Source: an uncultured Chthonomonas sp. (GTDB taxonomy: Bacteria > Armatimonadota > Chthonomonadetes > Chthonomonadales > Chthonomonadaceae). Taken from it: a stretch of 64,000 bases of DNA. The translations under genes were made by a program, and so were the position numbers. Positions 1 to 6,982 of this stretch are shown in pieces. Below the pieces are notes generated by a model. The model was given only the letters and a program-made list of their open reading frames with translations, did no database searches and was not told the origin of the DNA. The DNA is taken from assembly GCA_903919615.1 (NCBI GenBank), contig CAIXIX010000136.1:1-64000 (forward strand), in the 5' to 3' direction. Positions within the stretch are counted from its first letter, which is position 1. Each line of letters begins with the position of its first letter.

Positions 1-30
1 GAACTTGAGGGCGAGTCGCTCCTTCATCAT
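1..30 (-). CDS. possible 5' end of a gene running off the window
   Basis: On the minus strand two adjacent ATG codons (positions 30-25) open a frame reading MMKERLALKF to the window edge. No convincing ribosome binding site precedes it, and only ten codons are visible, so no function can be given. It would lie just downstream of the small membrane protein gene on the same strand. Confidence 0.2.
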   Translation of the reverse strand, partial: MMKERLALKF

Positions 31-91
31 GTGCGGAGTAGGATTCTGCATTTAGACTGTCTGAAGTCTGGAATTCTCCGCGTTGAGTGCG

Positions 92-316
92 TCATCTTCC
101 CGTGTTTGAACTATCGGTTGGTCCGGAGCCCGGCGCATGTGAGCCTGGCGCAACCGGATCGGAATGCATTGCCGACATTTTTTTCACCATCTCCTGGCTC
201 ATCTGTACTTTGCCAGGGCCCTTGATGGTCTTAATTCCGAAAAAGACCACCAGACCAACTACAACAGCGATGGCGATCCCCGCAGCGAGCGAAGATATTT
301 GCGGACCACCTTTCAT
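92..316 (-). CDS. small single-pass membrane protein, unknown function
   Basis: This is a 74-residue protein preceded by a strong GAGGAGG ribosome binding site about 8 bases before the ATG, which makes it more credible than the overlapping plus-strand ORFs. Residues ~9-28 (LAAGIAIAVVVGLVVFFGI) form one hydrophobic transmembrane helix. The rest is a short, charged, then Pro/Gly/Ser-rich tail. I recognise no domain. The layout (short N-terminus, one helix, flexible tail) fits a small anchored envelope protein, but this is inference from composition only. Confidence 0.6.
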   Translation of the reverse strand: MKGGPQISSLAAGIAIAVVVGLVVFFGIKTIKGPGKVQMSQEMVKKMSAMHSDPVAPGSHAPGSGPTDSSNTGR

Positions 317-914
317 TAGATTCCAACCTCCTCGTTAGCATAACCGTAGAGACTTCCTATGATATTGCAGGTCTCCCTCCTTCCGGTATAGCGCTGCCGT
401 TAGGGAAGCTCCGCAAGAAGGACGACCCGCAACGAAAGACATTGGGTACAGGCGCCGTGTATGACAGCGACAAGAGAATTGGTTCGTCAGGAACTGGGTT
501 CTGCACAGCAACTGAGAGGTTGCGAAATGAGGTGAAAAGGTGGCAGTTGCCACGGCAGCGGACGCTAATGTTTCTGTCAAGCGTTCGAATCGGGTTGCAT
601 ATCGGCATGCCAACAACCACGAGATCCACTTTTGCTGCTCCTTTAAGAGCTGTGTGGAACACACGAAACCAGAGGACATTACCGGGCTGGGCAGTCCGAT
701 AATGTCCGGAAACTAATCAACCGTACTGCAGCAATGGCTAGCTCAAATGCTAAAAGTCCATCACTAATGACAATTCTAATGTCTTTTCAATGCTATCACT
801 TGATCAATATTAATACAAGTGTGAAGCGCAGGAGTTGCAGGCGGAGTTATCCAAGTCAAACTGATTGATAGGATAATACACGAAGCCCGCTCATATTGTC
901 ACCGCATAAGTGAC
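317..914. other. intergenic stretch with no supported gene
   Basis: About 600 bases contain only overlapping ORFs on both strands (for example 335-679, 357-662 and 442-702). None has a ribosome binding site, a recognisable motif or protein-like composition. The part from 740 to 900 is comparatively AT-rich and may hold promoters, but I see no clear -35/-10 pair. Confidence 0.5.
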
Positions 915-1316
915 TTAACCGATTGCCAGGTAATCTTCGTCGCTCACCTTTTCCAGCCAATCAACCGCTTTGCCATTGAGCAACTCTGCAATGGCGATGT
1001 GCGTCATCGCGGTCGTTGCCGTGGCGCCGTGCCAGTGCTTCTCCCCTGGCGGGAACCAGACGATGTCACCAGGATGAATCACTTCGATTGGCCCACCATC
1101 GTGCTGCGCCCAACCGCATCCTGCTGTCACGATAAGGGTTTGTCCCAGCGGATGTGTATGCCATGCGGTGCGGGCGCCTGGCTCAAAGGTGACGGTCGCG
1201 CCTCCGACTCTTGCGGGCTCCTCCGCCTGAAACCTAGAATCGATGCGAACCGTGCCACTGAACCAATCTGATGGTCCTGTTGCCGATGGCTGGGATCCGT
1301 TTTTCTTGATGTCCAA
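915..1316 (-). CDS. cupin-fold metalloprotein, (R)-hydroxynitrile-lyase-like
   Basis: This is a 133-residue single-domain cupin. From memory it closely matches the manganese-dependent (R)-selective hydroxynitrile lyase of Granulicella tundricola, in length and in segments such as [11 protein letters not shown] and TAGCGWAQ. The metal ligands reported for that enzyme are present at the same numbers: His53, His55, Gln59 and His94 in GEKHWHG. The start is TTG, with GGAGAA six bases upstream. Such enzymes reversibly split cyanohydrins into aldehyde and cyanide in vitro. The natural role of these bacterial cupins is unclear, and many relatives are annotated only as cupin-domain proteins. The cupin assignment is firm; the activity is inferred. 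Confidence 0.85.
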   Translation of the reverse strand: MDIKKNGSQPSATGPSDWFSGTVRIDSRFQAEEPARVGGATVTFEPGARTAWHTHPLGQTLIVTAGCGWAQHDGGPIEVIHPGDIVWFPPGEKHWHGATATTAMTHIAIAELLNGKAVDWLEKVSDEDYLAIG

Positions 1317-1536
1317 GTTAGTTCTCCGCGACCGTGATAGTCATATCTTAGCAGATATGTGTGAGGCGCTGCGTGATCTTGCACGACTTCGAGAAGAGGT
1401 ATGCGATCGGTCAAGGATCGCAGCTGCCAGGATGCTACAGAGAAGCAGGCTTAAGCGGCTGATGATGTTAAGAATTTCACACGGTATCTAAGCCCAAATG
1501 GGAACATCGTATCGAGAATTATCCGTTATTATTGGT

Positions 1537-1560
1537 GGATGAAGCCCATGTGCTTCATCC
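1537..1560. promoter_or_regulatory. inverted repeat upstream of hsp20
   Basis: Arms GGATGAAGC and GCTTCATCC pair perfectly around a six-base loop, 45 bases before the small heat-shock gene. It is not a CIRCE element (TTAGCACTC-type). It could be a repressor operator, or an RNA hairpin in the leader. No T-run follows, so a terminator is less likely. Confidence 0.4.
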
Positions 1561-1604
1561 GGTTATACGTCAATCCAGTTGAGATCTGTTAAGGAGGTAT
1601 TCCA

Positions 1605-2162
1605 ATGTCTACTTCTCTAATGCGTCGCAACCAGACCGGCGCAAACGACGTACTTTCGCTGCAGTCCCGTATGTGGGATTGGTTCACCACCCCGTATGGC
1701 TCTACTCCATTGAGCAAACTGTTTGAAGAGACAAACACGTTTGTGCCACCCGTCGACATCTGGGAGTCCCCGGACGAGGTGATCCTGGTTGCAAGCTTGC
1801 CAGGCTTGAATGTGGATCAGATCGACATTCAAGTGATCGAGGATAAGCTGACCCTCTCGGGCGAACAGAGCCCTGCCATAAAGCCGAACACAGAGTCGAA
1901 GATGGTCCAGCATATGCAGGGCATTCGCAACTATGGTCGGTTCTCATTCTCCTTTGTGCTTCCCTGTACGGTGAATGCGGACAAGTCCCAGGCAAAATAC
2001 GAGAACGGCATGCTCTATGTTCGCTTCAACAAGCACGAGCGAGAGCGGCCCGTTCGTATCCCAGTACAGATTACCGATAACAACATGACAGGTGAGCAGC
2101 CGCGTTTAGGAGAAACCACCACGGAGGCGAAAACCTCCGCAGCAGTAGCGACCGCCCTTTAG
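1605..2162 (+). CDS. small heat-shock protein, Hsp20/alpha-crystallin family
   Basis: This 185-residue ATP-independent holdase chaperone binds unfolding proteins in the cytoplasm. The alpha-crystallin domain runs from about residue 48 (VPPVDIWESPDEVILVASLPG) to about 150. It includes the conserved late strand motif ENGMLYVRF (the A-x-x-x-N-G-x-L signature) and a terminal I-x-V-like stretch (VRIPVQI) used for oligomer contacts. The start is ATG with AAGGAGG nine bases upstream. The C-terminal ~30 residues are a Thr/Ala/Glu-rich tail, somewhat longer than usual. The gene is monocistronic: a hairpin lies upstream and a strong terminator directly downstream. Confidence 0.93.
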   Translation: MSTSLMRRNQTGANDVLSLQSRMWDWFTTPYGSTPLSKLFEETNTFVPPVDIWESPDEVILVASLPGLNVDQIDIQVIEDKLTLSGEQSPAIKPNTESKMVQHMQGIRNYGRFSFSFVLPCTVNADKSQAKYENGMLYVRFNKHERERPVRIPVQITDNNMTGEQPRLGETTTEAKTSAAVATAL

Positions 2163-2190
2163 GTCATAGTAACCAACCGTAATGAGAATG

Positions 2191-2230
2191 GCAGTGCAGA
2201 ACCGAGGCCACTCGGTCCTGCACTGCTTTT
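2191..2230 (+). terminator. rho-independent terminator after hsp20
   Basis: Arms GCAGTGCAG and CTGCACTGC enclose a second short stem (ACCGAG/CTCGGT) and are followed by TTTT. It lies 28 bases past the hsp20 stop codon. The hairpin is long and GC-rich and probably also limits transcription coming from the opposite strand. Confidence 0.8.
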
Positions 2231-2301
2231 GTTAAAACACTAGCACGTCGTCTCGTTGCAAAATCGTTCACATTCGTCCATGTTTTCTCGGTCCCGTTGC
2301 T

Positions 2302-4341
2302 TTAGACATGTCGTTTTCTCAGAGGGGGCAGGGCTGCCCGTAAAGCGTTCAGAACTGCCAGTACATCAATCACTTCCTGACTAATCGCACCGCTTACCGG
2401 GTTCAGATGGCCCGTCGCAGCAATGGCCATTCCAACCATGCTCAGGGCCATGCCGCCGACTGCGCTCTGCAGTGCGATGGCCCGCATTCGGCAGCTGATA
2501 TGGATGAACTCGTCCACCTTCACCAGAGAATTGTCCATAATGACGACTCCCGCTGCTTCTGCGGTTACATCACTGTTTTGCCCGATGGCGATGCCGACCG
2601 TGGCGGCCATCATCGCAGGAGCGTCGTTGATGCCGTCGCCCACGTATAGCGTTTTTGCTGCCGCGGTCTCCTTGCGGACGATCGCGAGCTTCTGCTCAGG
2701 CGTGGTTTCCGCGTAGATTTCTGTGATGCCAACCTGATCTGCAAGGTAGCGGACTTCAGACTCACGGTCTCCAGATACGATCATTACGCGGGAGAATTTA
2801 TGCTTTGGTCTAAGATGGCGCACGAACGAACGGCTCTCCTTGCGAGGTGCGTCCCGGAACCGAAATGTCGCAGCGTACTTTCTGTCTATCGTCACCATGC
2901 ACTCCAGCCCGCCTGAAATGGGAGGCAGATGTTCGATATCGACTTCAGTGTCCTTACGTGCTGTGAGCAGATTCCGGCTCAAAACCTGGACATCGTGGCC
3001 CGAAACGGAGCCCCGCAACCCCTCGCCTGGCGCTTCGCTCACTGCTATGGCCTCTGCGAGGGATATCTTATCCGCCTTCGCAGCAGCATGGATTGCGCGT
3101 GAGAGGGGATGCTTGGAATAACGCTCGAGGCTAGCCACGAGTGTTAGCACTTCCTTTTGGGAGAAGCCAGGTGAGACAAGCTGCTCTGTCAGGCTCGGCT
3201 CACCATAAGTCAGTGTTCCAGTCTTATCGAATATGGCGGTGCGGCATTCGCCGATCTGTTCAAGCACAACAGAGCTCTTTATAATGATAGCCCGGCGAGC
3301 ACAAAGGGAGATCGAACCAATGATTGCTACGGGTATGGCAATTAGCAGCGGGCAAGGCGTCGCGATAACGAGTACTGCCAGGAACCGAATCGGCTCGCCA
3401 CTGAGCGCCCAGGCGAGGCTGGCTACAATTAGCGCGACCGGAGTGTAAAAGGCGCCTAGACGGTCTCCCAACCTTTGCAGTTGCGGCCGGGTAGATTCGG
3501 ATTCGCGCATTACTTTGGTGATTTTGGCGTAGCGCGAATCTGCCGCCAGTTGTGTTGCCCGGACTGTTAGAGCCGATTCACCATTGATCGCTCCCGAAAT
3601 TACGGGTGAGCCGGTGGTTTTGCTAATCTGGAATGGCTCGCCAGTTAGATAGGACTCGTCCATGGCGCCATGTCCATCGATCACGACGCCGTCAACCGGG
3701 CAGATGTCATGCGGATAGATCACCAGTGTGTCGCCAACGATTATTTGATCTAGCGATACGTCCAGAATTTTTGTTTCGCATTTCCTATGCGCGACGGAGG
3801 GCATCCGCTTTGCCAATGCAGCAAGCACGGATGAGGCGCTGCGAAGAGCGTAACTCTCTAAGGCAGCGCCGCCAGACAACATCAATACAATAATCGCGCC
3901 AGCCAGGAACTGACCTTGCAGAAGTGAAGCGATGACGGCGACACCACCGAGGAGGTCGGCGCCAAATTCGCGTTTCGCCATCTTTCGAATCAGATCATAC
4001 AGGAGGGGTAATCCGCCAAGACAAAGGTCGAACATCAACGGCAGATTATAGACGCTGACACTCGTGCGGAATATATAACGAAGCGAGAGAGACACAAGCA
4101 GCGCCACCACCGAAAGCGCTGCAATGATCGTGGACTTACGGCGCCAGAGTCCGAGCATCGAGTTCCACTTCGGCTCCGGCGGCATCGTTAAACTCGGTCG
4201 TGAATCAGGTTTCTTTTCCAGCTTACTGGTGGGAGGATGTTCCAGGGTTGAGTTCATTTCCTGTTCAACAATTGCTTTCTTTAATTCACAATCACATTGG
4301 TAATCGCAACACACGTATAACGGAAGACGGACGTCGCACAT
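2302..4341 (-). CDS. P1B-type heavy-metal translocating P-type ATPase
   Basis: This 679-residue ATP-driven metal exporter of the inner membrane has the expected order: N-terminal helices (~70-175), actuator loop with LTGEP (~233), the metal-site helix with TPCPLLIAIP (~328-337), phosphorylation motif DKTGTLT (~372-378), the P1B marker SKHPLS (~413), and the hinge GDGINDAPA. The metal motif reads CPL rather than CPC, CPH or SPC, so the substrate cannot be named from the motif alone. No HMA domain is present; the N-terminus is instead Cys-rich (CCDYQCDC). The ATG at 4341 is weakly supported; an internal ATG at 4257 would remove this Cys-rich segment. The gene is divergent from the AraC-type regulator. 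Confidence 0.92.
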   Translation of the reverse strand: MCDVRLPLYVCCDYQCDCELKKAIVEQEMNSTLEHPPTSKLEKKPDSRPSLTMPPEPKWNSMLGLWRRKSTIIAALSVVALLVSLSLRYIFRTSVSVYNLPLMFDLCLGGLPLLYDLIRKMAKREFGADLLGGVAVIASLLQGQFLAGAIIVLMLSGGAALESYALRSASSVLAALAKRMPSVAHRKCETKILDVSLDQIIVGDTLVIYPHDICPVDGVVIDGHGAMDESYLTGEPFQISKTTGSPVISGAINGESALTVRATQLAADSRYAKITKVMRESESTRPQLQRLGDRLGAFYTPVALIVASLAWALSGEPIRFLAVLVIATPCPLLIAIPVAIIGSISLCARRAIIIKSSVVLEQIGECRTAIFDKTGTLTYGEPSLTEQLVSPGFSQKEVLTLVASLERYSKHPLSRAIHAAAKADKISLAEAIAVSEAPGEGLRGSVSGHDVQVLSRNLLTARKDTEVDIEHLPPISGGLECMVTIDRKYAATFRFRDAPRKESRSFVRHLRPKHKFSRVMIVSGDRESEVRYLADQVGITEIYAETTPEQKLAIVRKETAAAKTLYVGDGINDAPAMMAATVGIAIGQNSDVTAEAAGVVIMDNSLVKVDEFIHISCRMRAIALQSAVGGMALSMVGMAIAATGHLNPVSGAISQEVIDVLAVLNALRAALPPLRKRHV

Positions 4342-4485
4342 ATCGGGAAGGTTCCCCGCATCGTATGCTGTTTACCGGGTAGAGTTACCGTGGACGAAGC
4401 ATGATCCATCGTTCGTTTCAGCGCCCCGAGTTACGCTATCAATCAGGTTGACAACGTTAAGTTATCGATACCGTGGAGGAGTGGT

Positions 4486-5400
4486 GTGAAGGACGAAAGC
4501 CGGCAAGAATATATTGAGCGAATTAATCGCGTGATTGATCACATCAGCGAGCATTTTGATACGGAAAACTCACTCGCAGATCTGGCGGACATCGCCTGCT
4601 TCTCCGAATATCACTTCCACCGCATCTTTCGCGCCATGATGGGCGAAACGATCGGAGAGTTCACAGGCCGCATGCGCATGGAGCGAGCTGTCGCACTTAT
4701 GCGCCGCTCTAGATCAGCAAATCTGAGCCGCATCGCCATCGAATGCGGGTTCAACTCCGTTTCCAATTTCTCGCGAGCGTTTAAGAAGCGGTATGGCGTC
4801 AGTCCGAGCCGCACGGATCTCGATGAGCTATCACAAGATAGCAAGATTGGTAAAGACTATCCGACAGCTTCACGGTACTATTTCAAACCGTTCCCGGAGG
4901 ACGAACTCGCCTTAGATTTCGAGGTCAAGATCGAGCAAAGGGCAGATCTTCATCTGGCCTATATCCGCACTTTCGGGCTCTATCTGGAACCACAAAAAGG
5001 CATGGACGCCTATGCTCGCCTGATGGACTGGGTGCGCCAGAACAAGGAACTGCTGCTCGACGACAGGGTGATAGGGATGTCTCCGGATGATCCCGAAGTG
5101 ACGCCGCTTGAAAAGTGCAGATACGATCTGTGCGTAGCCCTTAACCAGCCTATGGCTCCGCAGGGCGAGATCGGCTGCATGCTCATTCCGGCTTCGAACT
5201 ACGCCGTGCACCACTGCGCGGGAGACATCACGGCATTTGAGCGCGCCTGGAGCTACTTCTTTAAGGTGTGGTTCCCGTCGAGCGGATACGTGCCGGATTC
5301 TATGCCGGCAATGGAGATCTTTCACTCTCGCCCAGAAGATGTTGGCTGGGAATATTTCGATATCGACTGCTGCGTACCGATTAAGCCCCTGTGGCGATGA
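4486..5400 (+). CDS. AraC-family regulator with GyrI-like effector domain
   Basis: This 304-residue transcription factor has an N-terminal AraC/XylS DNA-binding domain (residues ~8-110). Two helix-turn-helix units are visible, the second as IAIECGFNSVSNFSRAFKKRYGVSPS. The C-terminal half (~140-304) is a GyrI/Rob-type small-molecule-binding domain, as in Rob and the SbmC-like proteins. This layout usually senses hydrophobic or toxic compounds. The start is GTG at 4486, with GGAGG five bases before it. The gene diverges from the metal ATPase and is followed closely by a VOC-family gene. Regulation of either neighbour is plausible but unproven. Confidence 0.9.
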   Translation: MKDESRQEYIERINRVIDHISEHFDTENSLADLADIACFSEYHFHRIFRAMMGETIGEFTGRMRMERAVALMRRSRSANLSRIAIECGFNSVSNFSRAFKKRYGVSPSRTDLDELSQDSKIGKDYPTASRYYFKPFPEDELALDFEVKIEQRADLHLAYIRTFGLYLEPQKGMDAYARLMDWVRQNKELLLDDRVIGMSPDDPEVTPLEKCRYDLCVALNQPMAPQGEIGCMLIPASNYAVHHCAGDITAFERAWSYFFKVWFPSSGYVPDSMPAMEIFHSRPEDVGWEYFDIDCCVPIKPLWR

Positions 5401-5457
5401 ACCTCGATAGAGACGCGGCTTGTGTGCGCTCACAGTTCAAAATGGAGGGAGAACACA

Positions 5458-5982
5458 GTGTTGCCAGTATCGTATCGGCCGAGTTTGCAGCTAGCATTGG
5501 GAGTGGCTCTCGGCTTCGCAGGCTGCCTGCTGACAGTGACACACCGACAGGTAGGTGGGCAAGCAATTGCACAATCACCTCCCGTCATTCTGGTTCACGA
5601 CACAACGATAAAGGAGGCTCCGCGCATGGGACGGCCTGTGGTGCATTTTGAGATTGGCTGCGATGACAGCACGAAGACAACCGCATTTTACAGTGACATG
5701 TTCGATTGGAAAGTCACCAAGAACGGACCGTCGCTCGATGTGGATACTGGCAGTAAAGAGGGCATCCCAGGGCACATCGCTTCGCTTGGGCACGAGCCGC
5801 GCCACTATATTACATTCTATGTGGACGTCGAGGAGATCAAACCGTACCTGGACAAAGTGATCAAACTCGGCGGCAAGGTCATCGTTCCGGCGATCAAGAT
5901 CCCATCTGGCCACTTCGCGTGGATCTCAGATCCGGAGGGCAACGTTATCGGCCTGCTGCAAAAGAACCCAAAGCCGGAGTAA
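5458..5982 (+). CDS. VOC-superfamily (glyoxalase/bleomycin-resistance-like) protein
   Basis: The region from MGRPVVHFEIGC onward (~119 residues) is a single VOC domain with the usual beta-alpha-beta-beta-beta halves and the closing ISDPEGNVIGLLQ. Two starts are each supported by a good ribosome binding site. GTG 5458 (GGAGGGA, spacing 7) gives a protein with an N-terminal hydrophobic segment (LALGVALGFAGCLLTV), which would anchor or export it. ATG 5626 (AAGGAGG, spacing 8) gives the canonical cytosolic length. I list the longer form, but the short form may be the main product. The function is unspecified: VOC proteins include metal-dependent lyases, dioxygenases and drug-binding proteins. The gene follows the AraC/GyrI-like regulator by 57 bases. 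Confidence 0.8.
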   Translation: MLPVSYRPSLQLALGVALGFAGCLLTVTHRQVGGQAIAQSPPVILVHDTTIKEAPRMGRPVVHFEIGCDDSTKTTAFYSDMFDWKVTKNGPSLDVDTGSKEGIPGHIASLGHEPRHYITFYVDVEEIKPYLDKVIKLGGKVIVPAIKIPSGHFAWISDPEGNVIGLLQKNPKPE

Positions 5983-6120
5983 GCAACGGCTCCCAAATGG
6001 CTGTAGGGACAGTGGCTTGTCCCTGTCCGGATAAACGGCGGCGCGATGTGCTCTGGTGAGTACGAGTTGCAGTTCGCTCGGGTAATGACCCACCGTCCCT
6101 GTAGCCGTACGTGGCTTGAC

Positions 6121-6400
6121 TTGGTAGTTGCGCTGCTTGCTGCGCATCAATCCGGCTTGAACGCCGTCTCCATCCGAATGTGCCACGTTGCTATCCACCC
6201 CATTTATTCGCTCCTCCACGCCCTAATTGCTTCGCACAGCGCGGAGACGATCCTCGTGCGGGCGCAGTCAACCCATGCAGCCGCGGTCGTGTCGCGCCGT
6301 TTGCAACCTGAAACCCGTTGAGATGCGCCGTTTTCCGGATGCACGCCGCCATCTTTATTTCGACATGAACAGCCCACAGCCACCGTCATCTCGACATGAG
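6121..6400. repeat. dispersed repeat family R1, copy 1
   Basis: The core TTGGTAGTTGCGCTGCTTGC and the following 45 bases recur at about 10191 and 33217. A second block near 6365-6400 (CATGAACAGCC..CAGCCACCGTCAT) recurs in the 33 kb copy at the same relative distance, so the unit is at least 250 bases with a divergent middle. It lies in the 550-base gap between the VOC and blaI-like genes. A short hairpin (AGGGACA/TGTCCCT, 6005-6024) is also present in the gap. No coding signal is convincing. Confidence 0.6.
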
Positions 6401-6514
6401 CCTTAGGCGATTGAGAATCAGACCGCATCCCCCTCGTCTTTTCCGGACTCCAGCCTTGCACACTGAACTTCCACGCACAGAAGCGAGACATTATCACCGT
6501 TGTGATCGCATCCC

Positions 6515-6543
6515 TTGACACGATGAATTCACTGTGCTAAACT
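6515..6543 (+). promoter_or_regulatory. sigma-70-type promoter of the blaI-like gene
   Basis: TTGACA (6515-6520) and TAAACT (6538-6543) are separated by exactly 17 bases. The -10 box lies inside the left arm of the perfect palindrome, so a bound repressor would block RNA polymerase. Confidence 0.7.
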
Positions 6544-6568
6544 TTCAGCATAATGCTGAAAGTTTAGC
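6536..6568. promoter_or_regulatory. perfect palindromic operator, likely BlaI-type
   Basis: A left arm GCTAAACTTTCAGCAT and its exact reverse complement are separated by one A, a 33-base perfect palindrome. It overlaps the -10 box and ends 24 bases before the repressor start codon. BlaI/MecI repressors bind palindromes in their own promoters as dimers, so autoregulation is the natural reading. The sequence differs from the TACA/TGTA-type bla operators of staphylococci. Confidence 0.75.
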
Positions 6569-6591
6569 ATGTGGCACGAAGAGGTGGATAT

Positions 6592-6978
6592 ATGCCAAGG
6601 AAGATTGGTTCGGGACTGAGCATGCGGGAGCGAGAGATTGTGGATATTCTGCATCGCGTGGGTAAGGCCTCGGTTGCGGAGGTGCAGGAGCTTCTGCCAG
6701 ATCCCCCCTCCTACTCGTCGGTCCGTTCCATTCTAAGGATTTTGGAGCAGAAGGGGCACGTCCGACATATTGAAGACGGCAAACGTTATCTGTACGCTCC
6801 GCTGGAATCCCGGCCTACGGCAGCGCGGGCTGCGCTGCAGCAGGTTGTCCGCAACTTCTTCGGCGGCAGCCTGGAGCAGGCTGTAACCGCCTTTCTTGCC
6901 GACAGTGAAGCTGAGATCTCGCGGGATGAACTGGGGCGCCTTGCCGACTTGATTGAGCGAGCCAGAGAAGAGGGGTGA
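6592..6978 (+). CDS. BlaI/MecI-family transcriptional repressor
   Basis: This ~128-residue winged-helix repressor has the family's typical opening, LSMREREIVDILHRVGKASVAEVQELL, followed by a recognition helix (SYSSVRSILRILEQKG) and wing (HIEDGKRYLYAPL). The C-terminal helices (~75-128) form the dimerisation domain. The ATG at 6592 has GAGGTGG upstream; the GTG at 6571 would add seven residues but sits too close to the operator. The next gene encodes an M56 protease, the standard partner that inactivates the repressor when a signal is sensed. The palindrome over the promoter indicates autorepression. Confidence 0.93.
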   Translation: MPRKIGSGLSMREREIVDILHRVGKASVAEVQELLPDPPSYSSVRSILRILEQKGHVRHIEDGKRYLYAPLESRPTAARAALQQVVRNFFGGSLEQAVTAFLADSEAEISRDELGRLADLIERAREEG

Positions 6979-6982
6979 CAGA

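Noticed and set aside
335-702. overlapping ORFs on both strands
   Set aside because: No ribosome binding site, motif or credible composition in any frame.
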